From the NCBI GenBank assembly GCA_030145195.1, contig JAQYVY010000004.1, positions 41,750-105,749 of the forward strand: 64,000 nt of DNA, in the 5' to 3' direction. This document shows, one piece after another, positions 58,020 through 64,000 of this stretch; position 1 is the first letter of the stretch, and each line of letters starts with the position of its first letter. The DNA comes from Desulfuromonadales bacterium (GTDB lineage Bacteria > Desulfobacterota > Desulfuromonadia > Desulfuromonadales > BM103). The position numbers and the translations under genes were made by a program. The notes beneath the pieces were generated by a model, which saw only the letters and a program-made list of their open reading frames with translations, had not been told where the DNA came from and did not search any database.

Positions 58020-58088
58020 GGCGTTTGGTCGATGGGTTTTGCTGGAAACGGCAAGGCCTCCCTTTTGGAAAGAGAAACCCATAACGCT
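58020..58088 (+). promoter_or_regulatory. Moco/Tuco-family riboswitch aptamer
   Basis: The conserved core is recognisable: P1 gcgtt (58021-58025) with aacgc (58083-58087); P2 atgggttt (58032-58039) with aaacccat (58075-58082); a small hairpin tgctg-gaaa-cggca (58040-58053) with a GNRA loop; then the family block ggcctccc...ggaaagag (58055-58074). It precedes tungstate-uptake and cofactor genes and is followed by a terminator, fitting cofactor feedback. Whether it recognises the molybdenum or tungsten cofactor cannot be decided by eye; the GNRA hairpin resembles the P3 that is reported for Mo-type members. Confidence 0.78.
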
Positions 58089-58110
58089 CAGGCATAAGTT
58101 TGCCGAACGT

Positions 58111-58146
58111 AAGGGGTCTTTCCAATTTCAGGAAAGACCCTTTTTC
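58111..58146 (+). terminator. Terminator of the cofactor riboswitch
   Basis: Hairpin gggtctttcc / ggaaagaccc followed by tttttctgtttt, lying 23 bases after the aptamer and just before the tupA ribosome site. It is the likely expression platform, and also ends the fdhD-mobA transcript. Confidence 0.88.
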
Positions 58147-58168
58147 TGTTTTATCAGGAGAGATAACT

Positions 58169-58960
58169 ATGAAATTCACATGGACCCTTTTGCTATTGAT
58201 CTTTGCCCTCACAGGACCTGTTTTTGCCCAGGAGCATTTGCGTCTGGCAACCACAACCTCCACTGAAAACTCAGGTCTGCTGGCAACTCTGATTCCTCCT
58301 TTCGAAAAGGCCAAAAACTGCAAAGTTGACGTTATCGCCGTCGGTACCGGTAAGGCCATCAAGCTGGCTGAGGCCGGAGATGTCGATGTGGTCATGGTGC
58401 ATGCGCGCAAGAAGGAAGAGGCTTTTGTCGCCGCGGGGTTCGGCGTGAACCGCAAAGAAGTCATGTACAACGATTTTGTCCTGATTGGTCCAGCCAATGA
58501 CCCTGCCGATGTAAAGGGCAGTTCAGATGTCGCAGAGGCTTTACAACGGATCGCGGCAAACGAATCAACCTTCGTTTCAAGGGGAGATCAATCAGGAACT
58601 CACAGTAAGGAAATGACTCTGTGGCAAGAAGCAGCGGTCTCCCCACAAGGAGATTGGTATCTGGAAGCGGGACGCGGCATGGGGGAAGTTATCATCATGG
58701 CCGGAGAACGTCTGGGTTACACACTCACTGACAGAGGGACCTGGCTCGCCTTCTCCGGCAAGAGCGAACTACAAATTCTCTCGGCAGGCGATGCGAGACT
58801 TTTTAACCCCTATGGCGTGATTGCGGTCAACCCGGCGAAGCATCCGCATGTTGCCCATGACCTGGCGAACAGCTTTATCAATTATCTTGTTTCACCTCAG
58901 GGGCAAGAGATCATTGCCGGTTTTACCAGAAATGGCGAAAATCTCTTTTTTACTTATTAA
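58169..58960 (+). CDS. tupA: Tungstate ABC transporter, binding protein
   Basis: A 263-residue periplasmic oxyanion-binding protein with a signal peptide (cleavage near PVFAQE). The TupA hallmark TTTSTENSGLL is at the mature start; GTGKAIKLAEAGDVDVVMVHA, SRGDQSGTHSKE and NPYGVIAVNP follow, as in tungstate-selective binding proteins. ATG 58169 has aggagag upstream; the frame before it runs through the terminator. First gene after the riboswitch; supplies W (or Mo) for the formate dehydrogenase cofactor. Confidence 0.93.
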   Translation: MKFTWTLLLLIFALTGPVFAQEHLRLATTTSTENSGLLATLIPPFEKAKNCKVDVIAVGTGKAIKLAEAGDVDVVMVHARKKEEAFVAAGFGVNRKEVMYNDFVLIGPANDPADVKGSSDVAEALQRIAANESTFVSRGDQSGTHSKEMTLWQEAAVSPQGDWYLEAGRGMGEVIIMAGERLGYTLTDRGTWLAFSGKSELQILSAGDARLFNPYGVIAVNPAKHPHVAHDLANSFINYLVSPQGQEIIAGFTRNGENLFFTY

Positions 58961-58984
58961 TGGAATCCCCTTAGAGGGGACGCT

Positions 58985-59671
58985 ATGGATTATCTGACTC
59001 AATCTTTCAATACGGCTCTCAGTCTGATCATCAGTTTGGACAGTGAGGTCGTCTCTACCGTCTGGACTTCGTTATCAGTTTCCTTGCTGGCAATTATCGT
59101 TGCGGCCGTTATTGGAGTGCCAATCGGTTTACTGGTTGCACTGCGCAATTTTTACGGCAAGCGTCTGGTGCTGACCTTACTCAACACTCTGATGGCCCTG
59201 CCAACCGTGGTGGTCGGGCTGGTGGTTTACGGCTTGCTCAGTCGACAGGGACCCTTCGGAAATATGGGCCTGCTCTTTACCCCTGCGGCAATGATGATTG
59301 GGCAGACCGTTCTGGCAACACCGATCGTGGCCAACTATACCCTTGGTGCAGTGACTGCCGCCGACAGTCGCATTTTGCCGACGATTCTTACTCTGGGAGC
59401 AAGTCCCTTACAGGGTCTATTGCAACTGCTCCTGGAAATCCGTTTCGGGATTGTCGCGGCAATTGCGGCGGGCTTTGGCCGGATCGTTGCTGAAGTCGGT
59501 GTGGCCATGATGCTTGGTGGCAACATTCGTGGTTACACAAGAACTATGACCACATCGATTGCGTTGGAAACGAGCAAAGGTGAGTTCGCTTTTGCCCTTG
59601 CACTTGGCATCATCCTGATGAGTGTTGCCCTGCTGGTTAACCTGTTCCTGAATTCGTTACAACAAAGGTAA
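58985..59671 (+). CDS. tupB: Tungstate ABC transporter, permease
   Basis: A 228-residue permease with five to six membrane helices and the ABC permease loop around EVGVAMMLGGNIRGYTRTMTT, typical of TupB/WtpB. The conserved opening LNTLMALPTVVVGLVVYGLL is present. Ribosome site aggggac precedes ATG 58985, 24 bases after tupA. Confidence 0.93.
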   Translation: MDYLTQSFNTALSLIISLDSEVVSTVWTSLSVSLLAIIVAAVIGVPIGLLVALRNFYGKRLVLTLLNTLMALPTVVVGLVVYGLLSRQGPFGNMGLLFTPAAMMIGQTVLATPIVANYTLGAVTAADSRILPTILTLGASPLQGLLQLLLEIRFGIVAAIAAGFGRIVAEVGVAMMLGGNIRGYTRTMTTSIALETSKGEFAFALALGIILMSVALLVNLFLNSLQQR

Positions 59672-59675
59672 TCAA

Positions 59676-60413
59676 GTGACACCAATCTATTCACTGCGCA
59701 ATATTGAAAAAAACTATGGCAAAAAAACTGCCCTGAAGATCAAAAGGATCGACCTGCTGCCAGGACGAATCTACTCTCTGACAGGAGCAAACGGGGCAGG
59801 CAAAAGCACTTTGTTGCAGTTACTGGCTTTACTGGACAGACCCAATGCTGGCGAGATCCGTTTCGATGGCGATGTGGTCGGCTGGCGTTGGCGTGACCTG
59901 CGTCGCAGCCGCAGAAAGGTAACCCTGGTCCATCAGTCACCTTATCTGTTCGACACGACTGTTTATCAAAACCTCATCTTGGGTTTGCGCTTACGTGAGA
60001 GAGTTATGAAAAACGGTCGTCAACGCGCTCTTAACGCCCTAGAGACTGTCGGTCTGAACGGGTTTGAAGAACGACGGGCCAGAGAGCTTTCGGGTGGAGA
60101 GATGCAACGGGTCGCTCTCGCTCGAGCACTGTCACTTGACCCAAGAGTCCTGCTTCTTGATGAGCCAACAGCCAATATCGATCATGCCAGTTCTGAGTAT
60201 TTTGAAAAACTTATCATTGAACTTCAACAACAAGGCATGACGATTATTTTATCCAGCCACGATAGCGATCAATCTCGAAGGTTGGGCAGCGAAATACTTA
60301 ATCTCAGTGAAGGCCGCCTGCTCAATGACGCAAAGCCTAACGATACATGTAAAAAATTCAAACCTGTGGAGGGTTCTTTATGCCTATCTCCTTTGAAGAT
60401 GCAAGAAGTCTGA
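59676..60413 (+). CDS. tupC: Tungstate ABC transporter, ATPase
   Basis: A 245-residue ABC ATPase with Walker A GANGAGKST, signature LSGGEMQRVALARAL and Walker B VLLLDEPTANID. The start is GTG at 59676, four bases after tupB, with aaagg upstream. The C-terminal 34 bases overlap moeA, so expression is tightly linked. Confidence 0.93.
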   Translation: MTPIYSLRNIEKNYGKKTALKIKRIDLLPGRIYSLTGANGAGKSTLLQLLALLDRPNAGEIRFDGDVVGWRWRDLRRSRRKVTLVHQSPYLFDTTVYQNLILGLRLRERVMKNGRQRALNALETVGLNGFEERRARELSGGEMQRVALARALSLDPRVLLLDEPTANIDHASSEYFEKLIIELQQQGMTIILSSHDSDQSRRLGSEILNLSEGRLLNDAKPNDTCKKFKPVEGSLCLSPLKMQEV

Positions 60414-61585
60414 TTCTCGACCACATCACCCCCCTGGAGATTGAAACTGTCTCCCTGTTAGAGGCCAATGGACGTGCATTGGCAGAAGATTTCATTGCGC
60501 CCTGGAATCTGCCTTTATTTAACAATTCGGCCATGGATGGTTTTGCCGTGCGAACAGTCGATTGCGCTCAAGACAATACTCTGCAGATAGTCGACTATAT
60601 CCCTGCAGGGGGAACGGCTGACAAAACCGTGGCTCCAGGAACGGCCGTCAAGATCATGACAGGAGCTCCAGTTCCCGGTGGTTGTGATGCAATTGTTCCC
60701 TTTGAGGAAGCCAGCGAGTTGGGACAAACTTTATCAGTCAACAATGGCCCTTTGAAAGGTGCTCATATTCGAGTAAGTGGAGAAGACGTGTCGATTGGCG
60801 ATCGAGTCTTACAGGCGGGAACAACGTTGCGCCCATGGGAGATCAGCATGCTGGCATCTCTCGGTCAGACGACAGCATCCGTTTATAGTCGGCCGACAGT
60901 GGCAATTCTTTCTACGGGCGATGAGCTGACCGAACCGGGAAAGTCTTTGAAGCCCGGGCAGATTGTCGACAGCAATTCCATTGCTCTTGCTACTGCAATA
61001 CGCGAACTTGGTGCTGAGCCAAAGATCCTTGGCATTGCTGCCGATTCTCCTGACAGTCTACGTGAGAAGATAAACACGGGACTAGAATTTGACATGCTGA
61101 TTACTTCAGCTGGCGTGTCGATGGGAGATCGTGATTTCGTTAGAGAAGTGCTCGCCGAACTCGGCGTTAAGGAACTTTTCTGGAAGGTCAACATTAAACC
61201 TGGTCGCCCTACGGCCTTTGGCCTGAAAGACGGCAAACCTGTCTTTTCTGTGCCGGGGAATCCGGTTTCGGCATTGATCACCTTTGAACAGTTTGTACGG
61301 CCGGCATTACTTGCAATGATGGGACATGTGCGGGTTTTCAGACCTGTCGTAAAAGCCCGATTGTTTGAGCCGGTTCGAAAAAAAGAGGGGCGCATGCAGT
61401 TTATGAGAGTTTTGGTTAAAACAGGTGAAGAGGGGCTGACTGTTTCCAGCTCTGGTGACCAGAACACCGGGATCCTCAACACGTTGGTTCGCGCAGGTGG
61501 AATCGCGCTTCTTCCCGCTGAGAGGGAAACTATAGAGGCGGGTGAACTGGTTGATGTCCAACTGCTCGGTCAAATGAACGGCTGA
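60380..61585 (+). CDS. moeA: Molybdopterin molybdenumtransferase MoeA
   Basis: MoeA inserts the metal into adenylylated molybdopterin. The 401 residues show domain I/II (NNSAMDGFAVR near 50), domain III with the MPT-binding TGDELTEPG and ITSAGVSMGDRDFV, GRPTAFG and VPGNPVSALITFE, and the C-terminal domain IV. ATG 60380 has ggaggg upstream inside tupC. The gene sits directly in the tungstate-uptake operon, linking transport with insertion. Confidence 0.96.
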   Translation: MPISFEDARSLILDHITPLEIETVSLLEANGRALAEDFIAPWNLPLFNNSAMDGFAVRTVDCAQDNTLQIVDYIPAGGTADKTVAPGTAVKIMTGAPVPGGCDAIVPFEEASELGQTLSVNNGPLKGAHIRVSGEDVSIGDRVLQAGTTLRPWEISMLASLGQTTASVYSRPTVAILSTGDELTEPGKSLKPGQIVDSNSIALATAIRELGAEPKILGIAADSPDSLREKINTGLEFDMLITSAGVSMGDRDFVREVLAELGVKELFWKVNIKPGRPTAFGLKDGKPVFSVPGNPVSALITFEQFVRPALLAMMGHVRVFRPVVKARLFEPVRKKEGRMQFMRVLVKTGEEGLTVSSSGDQNTGILNTLVRAGGIALLPAERETIEAGELVDVQLLGQMNG

Positions 61586-61642
61586 AGCCTTAAACAGATC
61601 CGTCATTATAACTACTTACTATCTCTATCTAAGGTAAAAAGA

Positions 61643-62182
61643 ATGAAAACCAAAGCTGTTTCCTTTATTGCCAAATCGGGCACCGGCAAAACCACCCTTC
61701 TGGAGAAGGTGATTGTTGAACTGAAGAGTCAAGGTTTAAGAGTTGGGGTGATCAAACATGATGCCCACAAGTTTGATATTGATCATGCAGGAAAAGACAG
61801 TCATCGATTCACCACTGCGGGCGCAGACACCATGCTGATCAGCTCATCAACAAAGCTCGCAGTGGTCAAGCAGCACGAGGCCTCGCCACCTGTCGAAGAT
61901 TTAATCGGCACCTACTTCCCTGACGTTGATCTGGTTTTGATTGAGGGTTTCAAAAAAAATGGCCTACCAAAAATCGAAGTACACCGCAGTCAGCACAATG
62001 AGTCACTCCTTTGTCGCGGCAAGGTCCACGACCCGTCGTTACTGGCAGTAGCCAGCGACGAACCGCTTGAGATCGATGTTCCGGTTCTCGACCTTAATCG
62101 CCCTGCTGAGGTTGCATGCTTTGTGATACGGGCTTTGGGGCTGTCGGTAAACCCGTTGGATATTTCTTGCAAGGCCATTTAA
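61643..62182 (+). CDS. mobB: Molybdopterin-guanine dinucleotide biosynthesis protein MobB
   Basis: A 179-residue GTP-binding adaptor: P-loop AKSGTGKTTLLE at residues 10-21, IKHDAHKFDIDHAGKDSHRF, and LVLIEGFKKNGLPKIE. MobB assists MobA, which here is fused to FdhD upstream. 57 bases after moeA, no strong ribosome site besides taaggt. Length is usual. Confidence 0.94.
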   Translation: MKTKAVSFIAKSGTGKTTLLEKVIVELKSQGLRVGVIKHDAHKFDIDHAGKDSHRFTTAGADTMLISSSTKLAVVKQHEASPPVEDLIGTYFPDVDLVLIEGFKKNGLPKIEVHRSQHNESLLCRGKVHDPSLLAVASDEPLEIDVPVLDLNRPAEVACFVIRALGLSVNPLDISCKAI

Positions 62183-62220
62183 GGTTCTTTTCCAGGGAAG
62201 GACACCCGGAGCAATAGTTT

Positions 62221-63195
62221 ATGCAACTGATTGATTCTTACCAGAGAAAAATCAACTATCTACGTTTGTCGATAACTGACCGATGTAATCTGCGTTGTCG
62301 ATATTGTATGCCAGCAAAGGGTGTGCCTGCATTTAAACATGATGAGGTTCTTCGCTATGAGTCGCTGCTGCGGATCGCAAAAGTTGCGGCCTGCCTCGGT
62401 ATAAAAAAAATTCGTGTGACGGGTGGAGAACCCCTTGTTCGTAAAGGCGTGATCAATTTTCTCAGGCAACTCAACAGAATTCCGGGAGTAAGCGAAGTGA
62501 CGCTGACGACCAACGGCATCCTGCTGCAAGACATGGCCGAACAGCTTAAGGATGCCGGCGTTAAGCGAATCAATATGAGCCTTGACTCCCTACAGAACGA
62601 AACCTATCGATCGATTACCCGTGGTGGTGACCTCCAGCAAGCTCTTGCCGGACTGGAACAAGCGGAACAAGCAGGTTTGCAAATCAAGTTGAACATGGTG
62701 GTCATGCGCGGCATCAATGATCAGGAAGTTGAGGATTTTGCCGCTCTGTCGGTTGAACGGCCTTGGTCGGTACGCTTTATCGAGTATATGCCTGTCGTTC
62801 GCGAAGAGACATGGCGATCACAAGTGATTTCAGGTGCCGAGATCCTCTCACGATTACGAGATAATTTCGATCTTGAAGAGCTTTCGCGGTCCACTTTATG
62901 TGGCCCGGCTAAACCTTATCGTATCCGTAATACGATGGGGACAATCGGTATCATTACCCCCATGAGCAATCACTTCTGTGGATCGTGTAATCGGCTTCGG
63001 ATAACAGCCGGGGGATTTGCTAAAAGTTGTTTGCTTTCTGAGTCCGCGACCGACCTGCGACCTTTTCTCCGGCAGGGCGATGACGCGTTACGCTCCGCAT
63101 TGCTTAACGTTGCGACAAAGAAAAGCTTGCAACATAATTTCATGGAAGAGGTTGACGATTGTGCCGCCTTTTCTATGGCAAGAATAGGGGGTTGA
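62221..63195 (+). CDS. moaA: GTP 3',8-cyclase MoaA
   Basis: Radical-SAM enzyme for the first step of molybdopterin synthesis. 324 residues; N-terminal cluster CNLRCRYC (C22, C26, C29), TGGEPLVRKG, LTTNG and C-terminal second cluster in FCGSCNRLRITAGGFAKSC. The usual terminal GG is visible (RIGG). 38 bases after mobB. MoaC, MoaD and MoaE are not in the window. Confidence 0.97.
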   Translation: MQLIDSYQRKINYLRLSITDRCNLRCRYCMPAKGVPAFKHDEVLRYESLLRIAKVAACLGIKKIRVTGGEPLVRKGVINFLRQLNRIPGVSEVTLTTNGILLQDMAEQLKDAGVKRINMSLDSLQNETYRSITRGGDLQQALAGLEQAEQAGLQIKLNMVVMRGINDQEVEDFAALSVERPWSVRFIEYMPVVREETWRSQVISGAEILSRLRDNFDLEELSRSTLCGPAKPYRIRNTMGTIGIITPMSNHFCGSCNRLRITAGGFAKSCLLSESATDLRPFLRQGDDALRSALLNVATKKSLQHNFMEEVDDCAAFSMARIGG

Positions 63196-63198
63196 AAG

Positions 63199-63633
63199 AT
63201 GGGGAAGATTGTTGCTGTTTGTATAAGTGCCAACAAAGGGGAAAGAAAAACACCTGTTGCAAGTGTTCTCCTACGGGAAGGTCATGGAATTGTTGGCGAC
63301 GCTCACGCTGACGATTGGCATCGTCAAGTCAGTCTTCTGGCAATTGAAAGTATTCGCAAAATGCAGGTGCTCGGCCTTGATGTCGATACAGGCGACTTTG
63401 CCGAGAACATCACCACCGAAGGGATTGATCTGGTGGCCTTGCCAATAGGATCGCGCATTAAACTCGGCGAAACGGTTTTAGAAGTCACCCAGATTGGGAA
63501 AGTCTGTCACAATCCTTGTGCCATCTATCATCAGGCTGGGGACTGCGTCATGCCAAAGGAAGGTATCTTTGCCCGGGTCATTGCTGGCGGCAGGATTGCT
63601 GCAGGCAATTTGATTGTTCTGGGCTCTGATTAA
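63199..63633 (+). CDS. MOSC-domain protein
   Basis: A 144-residue single MOSC domain (Mo-cofactor sulfurase C-terminal-like): VSLLAIESIRKM, GDFAENITTEGIDL and the conserved cysteine region GKVCHNPCAIYHQAG. Stand-alone MOSC proteins are thought to carry sulfur or bind molybdopterin. Three bases after moaA, ending the Mo/W operon. No terminator is evident; 63634-63800 holds no gene. Confidence 0.92.
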   Translation: MGKIVAVCISANKGERKTPVASVLLREGHGIVGDAHADDWHRQVSLLAIESIRKMQVLGLDVDTGDFAENITTEGIDLVALPIGSRIKLGETVLEVTQIGKVCHNPCAIYHQAGDCVMPKEGIFARVIAGGRIAAGNLIVLGSD

Positions 63634-63800
63634 TCTTGGGCATGGTTGACAGACCAACATCCAGCCAATCCATCAGTACAGCTAAAAGGCATCAATCGAA
63701 ACTTGATCTGGCAGACAGGTCTTCATTTTGCCCTACGCCGCAACTGCTGATTTTGTACTAAATTGGAGGTTGGAGCAAGCAAGCAAGCAAGGAACAGAAG

Positions 63801-63830
63801 GTCGGGAGTTCGAATCTTCCGCGGCGCGCC
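63801..63830 (+). other. tRNA 3'-end fragment, possible integration site
   Basis: The bases 63804-63820 form a T-arm: stem gggag/cttcc and loop ttcgaat. They are followed by gcggcgcgcc, like the 3' acceptor strand of a tRNA. No D-arm, anticodon arm or 5' acceptor lies upstream; instead there is a gcaa repeat. So this is only a 3' fragment, the kind of scar left at one end of an integrated element (att site). Confidence 0.6.
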
Positions 63831-63857
63831 CTATAAATAAAGGCCCCAGCGCTTAAT

Positions 63858-64000
63858 TGTAGTGGTCAACTATTTCCGGACAGTAAGTTAAGTTTTTCTT
63901 CTGCCACAGTTGGTGCTATCCCACCATTTCGCTGATGTGGCCGGTAACAGTTGTAATAATCCATCAGATAACAGCCTGTATCCCTTTTGGCCTCAGGGAA
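63858..64000 (-). mobile_element. IS3-family element, 3' end (truncated by window)
   Basis: On the minus strand the window edge is open in a frame that reads DYYNCYRPHQRNGGIAP and ends EKLNLLSGNS, TGA complement at 63866-63868. This is the C-terminus of an IS3-type OrfB transposase (the DDE integrase ending with RxHxxxGG). The outer sequence tgtagtggtcaactatttcc starting at 63858 looks like an IS3-type terminal inverted repeat. The other end lies outside the window. Confidence 0.82.

Noticed and set aside
63797..63830. A complete tRNA gene
   Set aside because: Only T-arm and 3' acceptor strand can be formed; no anticodon or D-arm upstream.

Overview
The window reads as chromosome of a Gram-negative, anaerobic, respiring bacterium, most likely a member of the Desulfuromonadales (Geobacter/Desulfuromonas/Pelobacter relatives). 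The indications are a UGA-containing (selenocysteine) respiratory formate dehydrogenase with a HybB/NrfD-type membrane anchor, c-di-GMP signalling parts (a GEMM-I type riboswitch, a PilZ protein and an MshEN-receiver fusion), Tat and outer-membrane biogenesis genes, a sigma-54 two-component system and a tungstate/molybdopterin gene set. The taxon is inferred from gene content, not from a marker gene.

Layout. 1-1.1 kb: the end of a molybdopterin oxidoreductase, a cupin, and a tiny membrane ORF whose UGA is followed in frame by a plausible tail and a SECIS-like hairpin (candidate selenoprotein). 1.3-8.6 kb: a c-di-GMP-I riboswitch plus intrinsic terminator in front of a 2332-residue autotransporter adhesin. 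8.6-21.2 kb: a zinc-ribbon protein, an unknown protein, uvrA, pdxA, a PilZ protein, two parvulin-type chaperones, mfd and nadA. 21.3-27.6 kb: tatB-tatC, a DsbA-like exported thiol oxidoreductase, an ABC exporter pair and a Rep/PcrA-type helicase preceded by a coupled leader ORF. 27.6-28.1 kb: two large imperfect palindromic repeat elements. 28.1-32.1 kb: DUF815 ATPase, malonyl-CoA decarboxylase, DUF445 protein. 32.3-36.9 kb: hslO, then an opposing operon rimO-apbE-NusG-II-Gx transporter-lipoprotein. 37.3-42.9 kb: YkgJ protein, a 54-residue TTG-start gene, an inositol-monophosphatase-family protein, queF, M48 peptidase, two YbjQ-like proteins, a thioredoxin-fold protein without CxxC, and the MshEN-receiver fusion. 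43.1-46.7 kb: clpB and two Hsp20 genes. 46.8-47.5 kb: a palindrome and a decayed REP-type transposase.

47.6-63.6 kb is one functional island for formate oxidation and Mo/W cofactor supply. A histidine kinase and a sigma-54 response regulator are transcribed away from fdnG (Sec189)-fdnH-HybB-like anchor, which has a textbook -24/-12 promoter with upstream dyads. Next come an FdhD-MobA fusion, a Moco/Tuco-family riboswitch with terminator, tupABC, moeA, mobB, moaA and a MOSC-domain gene. The proposed logic is that the kinase/regulator senses an extracytoplasmic signal and switches on the dehydrogenase, while the riboswitch adjusts tungstate uptake and cofactor synthesis to need.

63.8-64 kb: a tRNA 3'-end fragment and the end of an IS3-family element, a likely integration boundary. 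Strongest leads for something new: the small UGA-containing ORF, the riboswitch-controlled adhesin with a non-repeat N-terminal head, the c-di-GMP-binding-type MshEN-receiver fusion without an output domain, the FdhD-MobA fusion, and the Rep leader ORF.
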